Part shown: piece by piece, positions 28,448 to 36,497 of the stretch
Layout of the letters: each line of letters opens with the position of its first letter
Position numbering within the stretch: the stretch's first letter is position 1
Assembly (NCBI RefSeq): GCF_014650755.1
Contig: NZ_BMVO01000008.1
Coordinates: forward strand, 1 to 64,000
Reading direction: 5' to 3'
Origin: Streptomyces chryseus
GTDB lineage: Bacteria; Actinomycetota; Actinomycetes; Streptomycetales; Streptomycetaceae
DNA: 64,000 nt
Notes under the pieces: model-generated
Seen by the model: the letters and a program-made list of their open reading frames with translations, nothing else
Database searches by the model: none
Told to the model about the DNA's origin: nothing
Made by a program: the position numbers and the translations under genes

Positions 28448-28797
28448 GCGTAATGCCGGGGTCGGTGGTGGTCCTTCCGGGGTCGGTGGTGTCCGTACGG
28501 ATGTCGATCCGGTAGCCGACGCCGGGCACCGTGGCGATGATCCATGGCTCACCGAGCCGTTTGCGCAGCGCGGAGACGGTGATGTGCACGGCGTTGGTGA
28601 GGGGTCGGCATTCTCGTCCCAGGCCCGTTCCAGCAGCTCTTCGGCGCTGACCACCCCGCCCTCGGCGACGACGAGGACTTCGAGCAGGGCGAACTGTATA
28701 CGGGTGAGCGCGACGTAGCGTCCGTCGCGGAAGACCTCCCGACGGAAGGGGTCGAGCCGCAGGCCCGCGATCTCGCGGACCGGGGGCCGGGCGTACG
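28440..28797 (-). pseudogene. OmpR-type response regulator, receiver lost and frameshifted
   Basis: Only the DNA-binding domain remains: VREIAGLRLDPFRREVFRDG, VVSAEELLERAWDENADP in one frame, then LTNAVHITVSALRKRLGEP and VPGVGYRIDI in the next, with the shift at about 28600-28605. The receiver domain with the phospho-acceptor Asp is absent upstream. The partner kinase is also broken, so the whole two-component system looks decayed. Confidence 0.8.
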
Positions 28798-29084
28798 CAG
28801 CAGTGCTTGCTCGACCAGTTCAACAGCACGCTCCCTCACGATCACGCAGCCCCATCATGCTGGCCGCTCCGCAGTCAGCCAGCCGGTATTCATCCGGAGC
28901 CGACCCATCCACCCGGCGGGAAAGGCGACACGACAACGAGCCGCCGGGCACCTTGGGCAAGCCCGTACTCAGTTGGGGCGGCCAGCATTCGGCGGTGCCG
29001 CGTCACTGGTAAACGCGACTTCGCAGCCGAGGACGGCCGTCGCACATGTGGCCGCCCTGCTGGTGGGTGCTGTTCTCAGCCGTC

Positions 29085-29423
29085 TCAGGCCACGGCCGTC
29101 GGGTTCGCCGATTCGGCGGCGCGGCGGTACTCGGCGTTGATGCGCTGGGCTTCCTCGAGCTGGTCCTCCAGGATCACGATGCGGCAGGCCGCATCGACGG
29201 GTGTGCCCTGGTCCACGAGTTCACGGGCTCGGGCGGCGATGCGCAGCTGGTAGCGGGAGTAGCGGCGGTGGCCGCCTTCCGAGCGCAGCGGGGTGATCAG
29301 GCGGGCTTCTCCGATGGCACGCAGGAAGGCCGGGGTGGTGCCGATCATCTCGGCGGCCCGGCCCATGGTGTAGGCGGGGTAGTCGTCGTCATCGAGCCGG
29401 CCGTACGAGTCGCCTGCTGTCAT
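29085..29423 (-). CDS. MerR family transcriptional regulator
   Basis: 112 residues. YTMGRAAEMIGTTPAFLRAI is the helix-turn-helix, LITPLRSEGGHRRYSRYQL the wing (GGHRRYS is the MerR hallmark), and ILEDQLEEAQRINAEYRRAA the dimer coiled coil. It is short, with no effector domain, like the stand-alone MerR proteins common in Streptomyces. AGAGAGG precedes the ATG. A strong hairpin belonging to repeat element A lies just upstream of its start. Confidence 0.9.
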   Translation of the reverse strand: MTAGDSYGRLDDDDYPAYTMGRAAEMIGTTPAFLRAIGEARLITPLRSEGGHRRYSRYQLRIAARARELVDQGTPVDAACRIVILEDQLEEAQRINAEYRRAAESANPTAVA

Positions 29424-29466
29424 GACACCTCTCTGTGGAATGGGTGACCGCGTGGAAGCGCGCGGA

Positions 29467-30175
29467 GGGGCCCTGGCGCCGTATCGGCACCAGGGCCCCG
29501 AGGGAACTGCAACACCATCTGCCGGCTTCAGTGCTGCGCCGGCCTCCTGTTTCCGCAGACCCGACCGATACGCCGTCGGGGATGCGGGGATCGCGGATGC
29601 GTGACCGGAGACCACCTCACTGTCGATGTTCTGCGGTACCCGGGCTCAGGACTTCCGCCCAGGCGATCCTGATGGGGTCAAGCTCCTCCGTTCTTCCCTC
29701 TGGATCAATCACTTGCCAAGCGGGAACTGCGAACTACTGGTCCTGCTGGTGACGCGGCACTACTGGTGGCCTGCGAAAGCGCCACCCCTTCGGCGGCCAG
29801 CCCCGTCGCCCGTCCTGCGTCTGCTCTGGCTTGGAACCCCACCGCCGAACCTCCCGGCACGCGCGCCCGCAGCCGACGCCTTTACCGAGGAACCTCTGAC
29901 AACAACGCTGCTGGTACTACGAACTGCACCTACTGGTCATGCGGGTCCTGCTCACGGCGGCCCCTGATCACTGCGGGCCACCCGGTCCGGCCGTCAGTCC
30001 CGTCGCCATCCTGCACAAGCCAGGCTTCGAAACTCCACCGCCGCACCGCCCTGCAACTGCGGTACTGCTGCCCGGCAGTTCATCTCTGCCGAGCCCTTCT
30101 GACTGAGGTACGTGAGAAACCATAACCACACCACCACCCAATGTCTACTCCAACGAGCACAGATTTCTGTTCGCG
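29467..30175 (+). repeat. Structured non-coding element, copy A
   Basis: A region of about 700 bases without a gene whose sequence resembles 32333-32815. Shared landmarks in the same order: a terminal hairpin with stem GGGGCCCTGG/CCAGGGCCCC (29467-29499); CAACACCATCT followed by a GCCGGC/GCCGGC hairpin (29521-29543) and TGTTTCCGC; GGGGATCGC and GCGTGACCGG; GGTACCCG; GCGATCCTGATGG; a hairpin CGGCAG-loop-CTGCCG (30073-30091); and CAATGTCTACT at the end. The loops differ and the spacing between landmarks differs by amounts that break any reading frame, pointing to RNA or DNA structure rather than protein. The class is not recognised. Confidence 0.6.
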
Positions 30176-30458
30176 TGAGGCAGAGGTACGTTGCGCCGGC
30201 AGTCAGCAGTCCCCCATGTCGGCAGCCCTGGGAAGCCCGCGCGGGTCCGGCCCCGCCGCGACCAGCACTTTCTCCGGGACTGCCGCCACACCGACCCCTG
30301 GAACCCGACCGGGCGAGAGCCCTAACCACCCAAGCCCCACAAGGTTGTGCCGCCACCGAACGGGTGACAGCGCCCGCGGGCTGGGACCCCGCGGTGGCGG
30401 GGCCGGCCGCCGGCCTCGTCGGATGCGGTTGTCGCTTGCCGCTTGGGCCAGCCCCCTG

Positions 30459-31946
30459 TCACCTGGTCTGGGCGATGAGGAGGGCGACGTCGTCATGATT
30501 CTCGGGGTGCCGCAGTGCGTGGAGCAGCCAGTCGCAGGTGTCCTCGAGCGGGCGCTCGGGGTCGTCGAGGAGAGTGAGGAGGACGTCCAGGCGGGTGTCG
30601 ATGGCTGTGTCGCGGGTTTCGACCAGGCCGTCGGTGTAAAGGACGAGCTGGTCGCCGGGGCGCAGGCTCAGGGTGGTGGTGTGGAAGGCTACGTCGCCGA
30701 CACCCAGCGGTGCGCCAGTGGGCAGTTCCAGCAGTTCGGCCTCGCCGTCGAGATGCAGGAGGGCCGGCGGCAGATGCCCTGCGAGAGACAGGTCGCAGCG
30801 CGCCTGGTGGGGGTCGTAGACGGCGTAGACACAGGTGGCGATGGCGTCGCCCAGGCCGGCGGTGACGTGGTTGAGATGGTGCATGACCTTCGCGGGTGGA
30901 AGGTCGAGGTCGGCCAGGGTGCGGGTGGCGGTACGGAGCTGGCCCATGGTGGCTGCGGCTGTGACCCCGCTGCCCATGACGTCCCCGACGACCAGAGCGG
31001 TTTTGTCTCCGCTCAGAGGGATGACGTCGAACCAGTCGCCGCCGATCTCGACGGTGGCTTGAGCAGGGCGGTAGCGGGTGGCGATTTCCAGGCCTGGGCG
31101 CCGCGGTGGCGGGTGCGGCAGGAGGCTGCGCTGGAGGGTCAGCGCGGTATGGCGTTGCTCTTCGACGGTGCGGTGTCGCTCGGTGACGTCCACGCTGGAG
31201 GTGGCGACTCCCAGCACCTTCCCGTTGGGGGCTTCGAGCCGGTAGAACGAGATCGACCAGGCGTGGTCGTGGTCCATGTCGGCCGCTGTGCGGCCGGCGG
31301 TGTACTGGTCCAGGACCGGGACGCCGGTGGCCAGGACCTCGCGCATCGCCGCTTCGAAGGACTCGTCCAGGAAGGGCAGCACCTCACGGACGTGGCGGCC
31401 GATGTGCTCGGCGGCAGGCACGCCGTTCATCCGCTCCTCCGCCGGGTTGACCGAGACGTACCGAAGGTCGGTGTCCAGCACACCTAGGCCGATGGGTGAT
31501 TGGGACACCAGCCGGGCGGACAGGGCCAGGTCCCGTTCGACCTCACGGAGCGTCGCCTGGTCGGCGGCCAGACCCAAGGCCCAGTACTCTCGCTGGTCGT
31601 CCTGCAGCCGCATGTTGCGGAACTCGACCAGCCGCGTGCTGCCGTCCTTGCGCCGGATGGGGAAGACCCCGGCCCAGTTGCCGCCGCCTTCCATGACCTC
31701 GGCGAACATGTCCAGCACGAGCTCCCGGTGCTCCTCACTGACGAGCAACCGGCCGGCGAACTCGCCGAGGGCCTCCTCGGCGCTGTAACCGAACAGGTCC
31801 TCGGCCTGCGGGCTCCAGAGGTCGATCTTGCCCTCGGCATTGAGGAGAACAGCCGCCACTCCCAGCACATCGAGCAGGCCACCCGGCCCGGACGCGGCAA
31901 CCCCTGCCGCGTTGGGATCGCTCCGCGAGGGCTCGCCTCCGTCCAT
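30459..31946 (-). CDS. PAS-PAS-SpoIIE (PP2C) serine phosphatase
   Basis: 495 residues. Two PAS domains: the first near residues 25-130 (VLGVAAVLLNAEGKIDLWSP), the second about 150-260 (LSARLVSQSPIGLGVLDTDL). Then a short helical linker LQRSLLPHPPP, the start of the phosphatase, and its metal motifs GGDWFDVI, VGDVMGSG, LVLYTDGLVE and HDDVALLI. It should dephosphorylate an anti-sigma antagonist when the PAS sensors are triggered. AAAGGAG lies eight bases before the ATG. It is flanked by two copies of the non-coding element. Confidence 0.93.
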   Translation of the reverse strand: MDGGEPSRSDPNAAGVAASGPGGLLDVLGVAAVLLNAEGKIDLWSPQAEDLFGYSAEEALGEFAGRLLVSEEHRELVLDMFAEVMEGGGNWAGVFPIRRKDGSTRLVEFRNMRLQDDQREYWALGLAADQATLREVERDLALSARLVSQSPIGLGVLDTDLRYVSVNPAEERMNGVPAAEHIGRHVREVLPFLDESFEAAMREVLATGVPVLDQYTAGRTAADMDHDHAWSISFYRLEAPNGKVLGVATSSVDVTERHRTVEEQRHTALTLQRSLLPHPPPRRPGLEIATRYRPAQATVEIGGDWFDVIPLSGDKTALVVGDVMGSGVTAAATMGQLRTATRTLADLDLPPAKVMHHLNHVTAGLGDAIATCVYAVYDPHQARCDLSLAGHLPPALLHLDGEAELLELPTGAPLGVGDVAFHTTTLSLRPGDQLVLYTDGLVETRDTAIDTRLDVLLTLLDDPERPLEDTCDWLLHALRHPENHDDVALLIAQTR

Positions 31947-32332
31947 CTCCCAGGCTCCTTTCCTGCCTCCGCCCGGCGTGACGCCTGGTACCGACCAGGA
32001 CATGCATGGCGTTCGTGGCCCTGTCTCACCAATCGTCTCCCTATGCGGCCCTCTCGCGCACGCCACGCTGCGGGGCGGTGCCTGGAGCGAAGGGAGCGTC
32101 CGGCCGGACCGGGGGCAGCAGCCGGGTCCATCCCGGTCATCGGGCGGCGCTTTCGGTGCGGCGTCCCGCCGCAGGTCAGGCGCCGTATCGGTGGGAGGTC
32201 CATTGAGCTGGTGCGGCGTCACCTCGAACAGGGGGTGGCCGTTTTCAGCAGGGTCCGTCAGCACACGCGGCTGTGCTCCAGTTGGTGCAGGGTGCGTGCT
32301 GCTCAGGCACCCGCACCCTCCGCCCGAACACG

Positions 32333-32815
32333 CGAGGGGCCCTGGTGCTGGACAGCACCAGGGCCCGGGGTCAACACCATCTACCGGCTACTACTGTGCC
32401 GGGCTCTTGTTTCCGCGTCTCCGCCCCGGGGGACGGGCGAAGTCGCGGGGATCGCTGCTGCGTGACCGGGGACCACCTTCCTTTCGGGGGCCTTCGGTAC
32501 CCGAGCGGACTGTTCCTCGCCCGGGCGATCCTGATGGTGTCCGCCTCCTTCTCTTCGCGATCAATGCGATCAACGCGTCGTACTGCTGGAACCGCGGTAC
32601 TGCTCGGGGCCCCTATGGGCCGCCGGCCCGGCGACCAACCCGAGGACCCTGGAGCATCCGGCCCTCAGATTCCGCCGCCGTGCCACAACTTGCTTCCACC
32701 TGCTTGCGCGGCAGTTCGCCTCTGCCGCCCTGACTTACTGTCGCGGTACGAGCAAAACTGTACCCCATCGATCAGCAATGTCTACTGCCGCCATGGCAGA
32801 TTTCCTCCCGCTGGA
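32333..32815 (+). repeat. Structured non-coding element, copy B
   Basis: About 480 bases resembling 29467-30175. It starts with a 13-bp hairpin (32337-32366, loop GGAC), then CAACACCATCT, a CCGGC/GCCGG hairpin, TGTTTCCGC, GGGGATCGC, GCGTGACCGG, GGTACCCG, GCGATCCTGATGG, a GCGGCAG/CTGCCGC hairpin (32708-32728) and CAATGTCTACT. It ends about 100 bases before the RsbW-like gene, so it could be that gene's transcribed leader. Copy A has no plus-strand gene after it, which argues for a free element. Confidence 0.6.
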
Positions 32816-32913
32816 TCAGCGGGGACCCTCCAGTACCCGTGTGGAAGCCGACTGAGCGGGCACGCTACGCACTCAGCACATCGGCACAACCGATCAAGGT
32901 GGGGTGTACGTGT

Positions 32914-33360
32914 ATGAACGACACAAAGATCACCGACACGGTTGCCTCGCATCTCACGATGGGCGACAGCACGGCCGACGTCCATCGCGCCCGCGACATC
33001 ACCCGCGCATTCGCCGACAGCCTCGATCCGGCACCGAGCGCGGACGTGGCGGACACCCTTGTCCTGGTGGTGTCGGAACTGGTCACCAACGCGCTGCGCC
33101 ACGGCGGCGGCCACTACACGCTCGAACTGTCCGCCGGCCCCGACACGGTGAGCGCCGCGGTCAGCGATCCCAGTCCCACACCCCCACGCGAGGTCGCCCC
33201 CGACCTCAACGACGGCAGCGGAGGCTTCGGCTGGCACATGGTTCGCCGTCTGACCGACAGCGTGACCATCGCAGCCGGCCCTGGCTCCGGCAAGACGATC
33301 AACGCCGTGATGGCCCGGACTCATGGGAATGCGAAGGAGCAGCAGGCGGATGGCGCATAG
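32914..33360 (+). CDS. RsbW-like anti-sigma / ATP-binding regulatory kinase
   Basis: 148 residues. It has the GHKL ATPase boxes: N-box VVSELVTNALRHGG (Asn for Mg-ATP), a reduced G1 region AVSDPSPTPP and G2 GGFGWHMVRRL. Proteins of this kind hold sigma factors or phosphorylate STAS antagonists in partner switching, the step opposed by the SpoIIE phosphatases nearby. No sigma or STAS gene is directly adjacent, so the partner is unknown. The non-coding element B lies just upstream. Confidence 0.88.
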   Translation: MNDTKITDTVASHLTMGDSTADVHRARDITRAFADSLDPAPSADVADTLVLVVSELVTNALRHGGGHYTLELSAGPDTVSAAVSDPSPTPPREVAPDLNDGSGGFGWHMVRRLTDSVTIAAGPGSGKTINAVMARTHGNAKEQQADGA

Positions 33361-33393
33361 CGGCAACGGGTGTTCGTCCGGTATGACGACCGA

Positions 33394-33449
33394 GTGCGTG
33401 CGCCGCAGACACATGGGCACGGGTGCGTGCGCCGCAGACACACGGGCAC
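33394..33449. repeat. Two 27-bp direct repeats
   Basis: GTGCGTGCGCCGCAGACACA followed by (T/C)GGGCAC occurs at 33394-33420 and 33423-33449 with one mismatch and a 2-base spacer. It lies in the 295-base gap between the RsbW-like gene and the MarR gene. Purpose unknown. Confidence 0.85.
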
Positions 33450-33655
33450 AAGGTGGCACGTACGGCGTCTGACGCGGGGGCCAGACAGCTCAACCTTCCC
33501 GCTCCGGACGCGACGTTCCAGCAAGTATGAGGCGTGGGCAGGGATACTTTCGGCAGAGCGGGCAGACGACGAGTACGAGATCCGCACGCCCCATGTGCCG
33601 CGAGAGCGTCAGCCTGCCGCAGGGGTGCACAACTGTTCACGGGAGTGACGGCCGA

Positions 33656-34129
33656 ATGGACCGCGCGGGACCACCGGAGGACCCCCTGCACGACCAGGCG
33701 GTCCAGGTGGCCGAGGCCGCGGAGACCGTGGTGGCCGCATGGCAACAGGCTTCTCACGGCACGTCTCCCCGGCTGTCGGCGCTCCAACTGGAAGCCCTAC
33801 TGATCACGCGGCGCGAGCCGGGTATCAACCTCACGCGGCTGGCCCGTGAAGTCGGTGCCACCCCGCCGGCTGTCAGCAGGCTGTGTGATCGCCTCGAAGC
33901 AGCCGGCCTGTTGCGCCGCGAACCCGGCCGCTCAAGCCGGCGGGAGATCGGGCTGGCCCTGACTGCTGCGGGAAACGAACTCATGGAGGCTCTACTCGCT
34001 CGCCGACACGCGCGGTTTCGCGATGTGCTCAGCCGCATGCCGTCGGCCGAGCGTGCGGACCTCCTGAACGGATTGCTGGCCTTCTCGACGGCTGCTCAGC
34101 TCGCTGAAGCCGACCAGGCGCGGGAATAG
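33656..34129 (+). CDS. MarR family regulator (first of two sister genes)
   Basis: 157 residues. The winged helix is ALLITRREPGINLTRLAREV then TPPAVSRLCDRLEAAGLLRR with the wing GRSSRREIGLALT. It is clearly related to the MarR protein encoded at 35717-36217: both share VSRLCDRLEAAGL and SRREI. GGGAG precedes the ATG. It converges on the GAF-SpoIIE phosphatase gene (34162-35355), 32 bases apart. It is a candidate binder of the TTGCCA-N2-TGGCAA palindromes in this region. Confidence 0.9.
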   Translation: MDRAGPPEDPLHDQAVQVAEAAETVVAAWQQASHGTSPRLSALQLEALLITRREPGINLTRLAREVGATPPAVSRLCDRLEAAGLLRREPGRSSRREIGLALTAAGNELMEALLARRHARFRDVLSRMPSAERADLLNGLLAFSTAAQLAEADQARE

Positions 34130-34161
34130 CCGAAGCGATCCGCCAGTGCGGTGCGAGCCGG

Positions 34162-35355
34162 TTACGAGGACTTGGGCCTCCCGTGCCAGTCCATGCACAC
34201 GACGGCGGCGTCCTGCTTGAGGTCGTGACTGCCGTAGTACTGCACCAGGCCGTCGACCACGGCACGTGCTGTCTCGTGCGTCGACGAACTGCGCGTGGCC
34301 GCAATGGTCTCGCGCAGAGCGTCTTCGCCGAAGAACCTGCCGTCCCGCGACTGGGCCTGGTGCACGCCGCTACTGACTACGACCAGGCGGTCTCCGGGCT
34401 CCACGGCCAGCGACTGCTCGTAGTACTCCGTTTCCTCGAACATGCCCAGGGGCATCTGGGTGTCCAGTTCGATCCGCTCCACCACGTCCTGCCGCTGGCG
34501 GAAGAGCTGGGGGGAGCCCGCGTCCACCACCTGCACTTGTCCGGTGGCCAGATCGAAGCGCAGCAGGAGGGTCGCCGAGTAGAGCGCTCCAGCGTACTCA
34601 CCGTAGATGGCCTGGTCGGCAAGGGCGGCCTGGTCGGCGAGGGAGATCCCGGCCCTGCGCGCGTTGCGCAGGGCGCTGACGGCCAGGTTCGTCAGGAGAG
34701 CTGCCTGGATCCCTGCCCCTCTGCCGTCGGACACCGTGATGGTGAGGTGGTCGTCGGTGCTGGTCCAGTCGAAGTTGTCCCCGCCGATCGCATAGGCGGG
34801 CTCGAGGTGGGCGCCGAGTGCGTACTCCTCCTGGGTGAACCCGCGGCCCGGCAGGAGCTGCCACTGCATCTCCGCCGCCAAGGTCAGACGCTTGCGCCTG
34901 CGCCCCAGGAGGTACAGGTCGGTTTCTCGCTCGGCGACGAGCAGTTCGTGCCCGATCGCCGTGGCGAAGGCCGCCAGCTCCAGCACTCCTGGAGTGCCCT
35001 TGGCCGGCTCCGGCAGATGCACGGACAGTACGCCCAGCCGATCCCCGCGCACGGTCATGGGAAGGTGCGCGGTGACCATGCCGGGCTCCGTGGTTACTTC
35101 CACGACCGCGGCTTGGGTCGAGAAGGCGCGGCCGGCCGGGTGCTCGCCGCGTACGGGCACCGCCTCTCCCGTTTCCGGCAGGCGGATCACCGGTTGGAGC
35201 AGCGTCAGGCCGTAGTCGGCGAGCAGCAGGCTGACCCCGCGGGCGTCCAGGTAGGCGGCGAGCAGGGAGCGCGCCGTGGACAACAGGCGGGTGGGCGGCG
35301 CCGCCCTCAGGGCGCTCTCGGCCGCACCGAGCCAACCACTGGGCAGGTCAGTCAT
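34162..35355 (-). CDS. GAF-SpoIIE (PP2C) phosphatase, paralogue 1
   Basis: 397 residues from the ATG after AGAGAAGAG (MTDLPSGW); an ATG 15 bases earlier is possible. Residues about 25-160 form a GAF-like sensor (LAAYLDARGVSLLLADYGLT, LPMTVRGDRLGVLSVHLPEP). The phosphatase follows with EMQWQLLPGRGF, IGGDNFDWTSTDDHL, TVSDGRGAGIQAALLT, PLGMFEETEYYEQSLAV and DAAVVCMDWHG. The usual SDGV motif reads SSGV here, so one metal-ligand Asp is missing and activity may be reduced. Its sister gene is at 40888-42075. Tandem MarR-like sites lie 240-265 bases upstream. Confidence 0.9.
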   Translation of the reverse strand: MTDLPSGWLGAAESALRAAPPTRLLSTARSLLAAYLDARGVSLLLADYGLTLLQPVIRLPETGEAVPVRGEHPAGRAFSTQAAVVEVTTEPGMVTAHLPMTVRGDRLGVLSVHLPEPAKGTPGVLELAAFATAIGHELLVAERETDLYLLGRRRKRLTLAAEMQWQLLPGRGFTQEEYALGAHLEPAYAIGGDNFDWTSTDDHLTITVSDGRGAGIQAALLTNLAVSALRNARRAGISLADQAALADQAIYGEYAGALYSATLLLRFDLATGQVQVVDAGSPQLFRQRQDVVERIELDTQMPLGMFEETEYYEQSLAVEPGDRLVVVSSGVHQAQSRDGRFFGEDALRETIAATRSSSTHETARAVVDGLVQYYGSHDLKQDAAVVCMDWHGRPKSS

Positions 35356-35716
35356 GGTCTCTTCTCTCATCGTCCAGCACCAGGCTGCACGCGGATGACG
35401 CGGGTGCAGGTCGCCACAGCTCGTTCACCACACCTTCCATCCTGCCCCTGCCGCACCCGGGTGGGCATCAGGAGGGGCCCCGGGCGGGCGGGTTACGCGC
35501 GTGCGTCAACCAGTCACCGCATCACGTGACTGCCCCTGCCTCCGCCACCGGCCGCTCCCTCCACCCATGACTGCGGAACGGACCCAATCATTACCTTGTG
35601 GCAATATTACCCATGAGGCAACGATTGCAGTCTTGGGCCCGCTGTTTCGGCGTAGGACAGCGGCAGCCAGTAAGGCCGGACAGGCGCGGCGGGAAACCGA
35701 ACCGGGGTGGCGGGTT
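35356..35716. other. Upstream region of phosphatase paralogue 1
   Basis: 361 bases between two minus-strand genes. The only clear feature is the pair of palindrome-like sites at 35591-35621; the zone around them (35580-35640) is unusually A+T-rich for the window, consistent with a promoter. Confidence 0.5.
35591..35621. promoter_or_regulatory. Tandem MarR-like sites upstream of phosphatase paralogue 1
   Basis: TTACCT-TG-TGGCAA (35591-35604) matches the 14-bp palindrome TTGCCA-CA-TGGCAA at 42213 in 10 of 12 arm positions. Immediately after it, TTACC-CATGA-GGCAA (35607-35621) repeats the theme with a 5-base centre. Both share TTACC and GGCAA half-sites. Confidence 0.55.
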
Positions 35717-36217
35717 CTAGGCGATGTCGGCGGAACGCTCGTGCCCGCTGTCCTCAACAGCAAGGCCGAGGCGTGCGGCGGCGGTTTGGAAGGCTTCCAG
35801 GCCTTCGGCCAATGCCGCCAATTGCGACGGGGACATTTCCTGCAGCACCGTCTCGACCTCACGCGCCCGGAACGCCCGGAACTCGGCGAGGACAGCGCGT
35901 CCTCGCCTACTCAGCCGCACCTCGATTTCCCTGCGGCTGGTCATGCTCGGATATCGCTCCACGAGCCCGGCCGCTTCCAGACGATCGCACAGACGGCTAA
36001 CAGATGACGGCCGCGTCCCCAGCGCCTCACCCAACGCGCGCAGGTTGACGCCCTCCTGCCCTTCAAGGGTCGTGAGCGCGCGCAGCTGCGAAGGCGAGAC
36101 AGGACCGGAAGGTGCGGCTTCCTGTCCACGCCCCCAAAGCATCTGAAGCAGCTCCGACACCGCGCATGCGGCGTGAGCCACCTGTCCATGGTCAGTGGAT
36201 GGCAAAGAGCGGGGCAT
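35717..36217 (-). CDS. MarR family regulator (second of two sister genes)
   Basis: 166 residues. Winged helix SQLRALTTLEGQEGVNLRAL then RPSSVSRLCDRLEAAGLVER, wing SMTSRREIEVRLS, then the C-terminal dimer helices. GAGAG precedes the ATG. It sits between the GAF-SpoIIE gene (34162) and the stressosome operon, both of whose upstream regions carry MarR-like palindromes, so it is the best local candidate to bind them, alone or with its sister at 33656. Confidence 0.9.
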   Translation of the reverse strand: MPRSLPSTDHGQVAHAACAVSELLQMLWGRGQEAAPSGPVSPSQLRALTTLEGQEGVNLRALGEALGTRPSSVSRLCDRLEAAGLVERYPSMTSRREIEVRLSRRGRAVLAEFRAFRAREVETVLQEMSPSQLAALAEGLEAFQTAAARLGLAVEDSGHERSADIA

Positions 36218-36497
36218 TGCGCCACTCTCTCACCCGGGAGAGTGATCTGTCAGCTCCGCCCATTCGCCCAGCGCCCCAGCAGCCGCCTTTACTGTTACGG
36301 GGGGCTGCCTCGCCTCCCCCACTTCTTGATCCGGACTGTGCGGCTACCCGCACCGGAATCGGCAATCGAAAGGCCGCCGCACTCGCGCAGCCCCAGAGCC
36401 TCCTATCGAGATTGCGGGCTCGTACTGAGCTGCGGAATCGGTGCTCGGCGGACCAGCGGATCGGCATCCGTGGTTCCGGGTGGCGTAGCGGGCTGTA

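Noticed and set aside
26975..28654. A 559-codon open frame on the minus strand spanning kinase, regulator and remnant
   Set aside because: It strings together pieces of the regulator, the N-terminal kinase half and then an Arg/Pro-rich stretch; the kinase C-terminal boxes lie in another frame, so it is not one gene.
29435..29752. Possible 105-residue protein across copy A
   Set aside because: Same reason: landmarks shared with copy B change frame and no family is recognised.
30141..31487. 448-codon plus-strand frame opposite the PAS-SpoIIE gene
   Set aside because: Shadow of a strongly supported phosphatase with all metal motifs on the minus strand.
32763..32775. GGGTAC-like -10 box of SigB type on the minus strand upstream of the PAS-SpoIIE gene
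   Set aside because: No GTTT-type -35 at the right distance and over 800 bases from the start codon.
32273..32917. Possible 214-residue protein across copy B of the non-coding element
   Set aside because: The matching region of copy A does not conserve this frame (a two-base length difference between shared landmarks) and the composition is not protein-like.
33394..33449. CRISPR array
   Set aside because: Only two repeats with a 2-base spacer, and no cas genes in the window.
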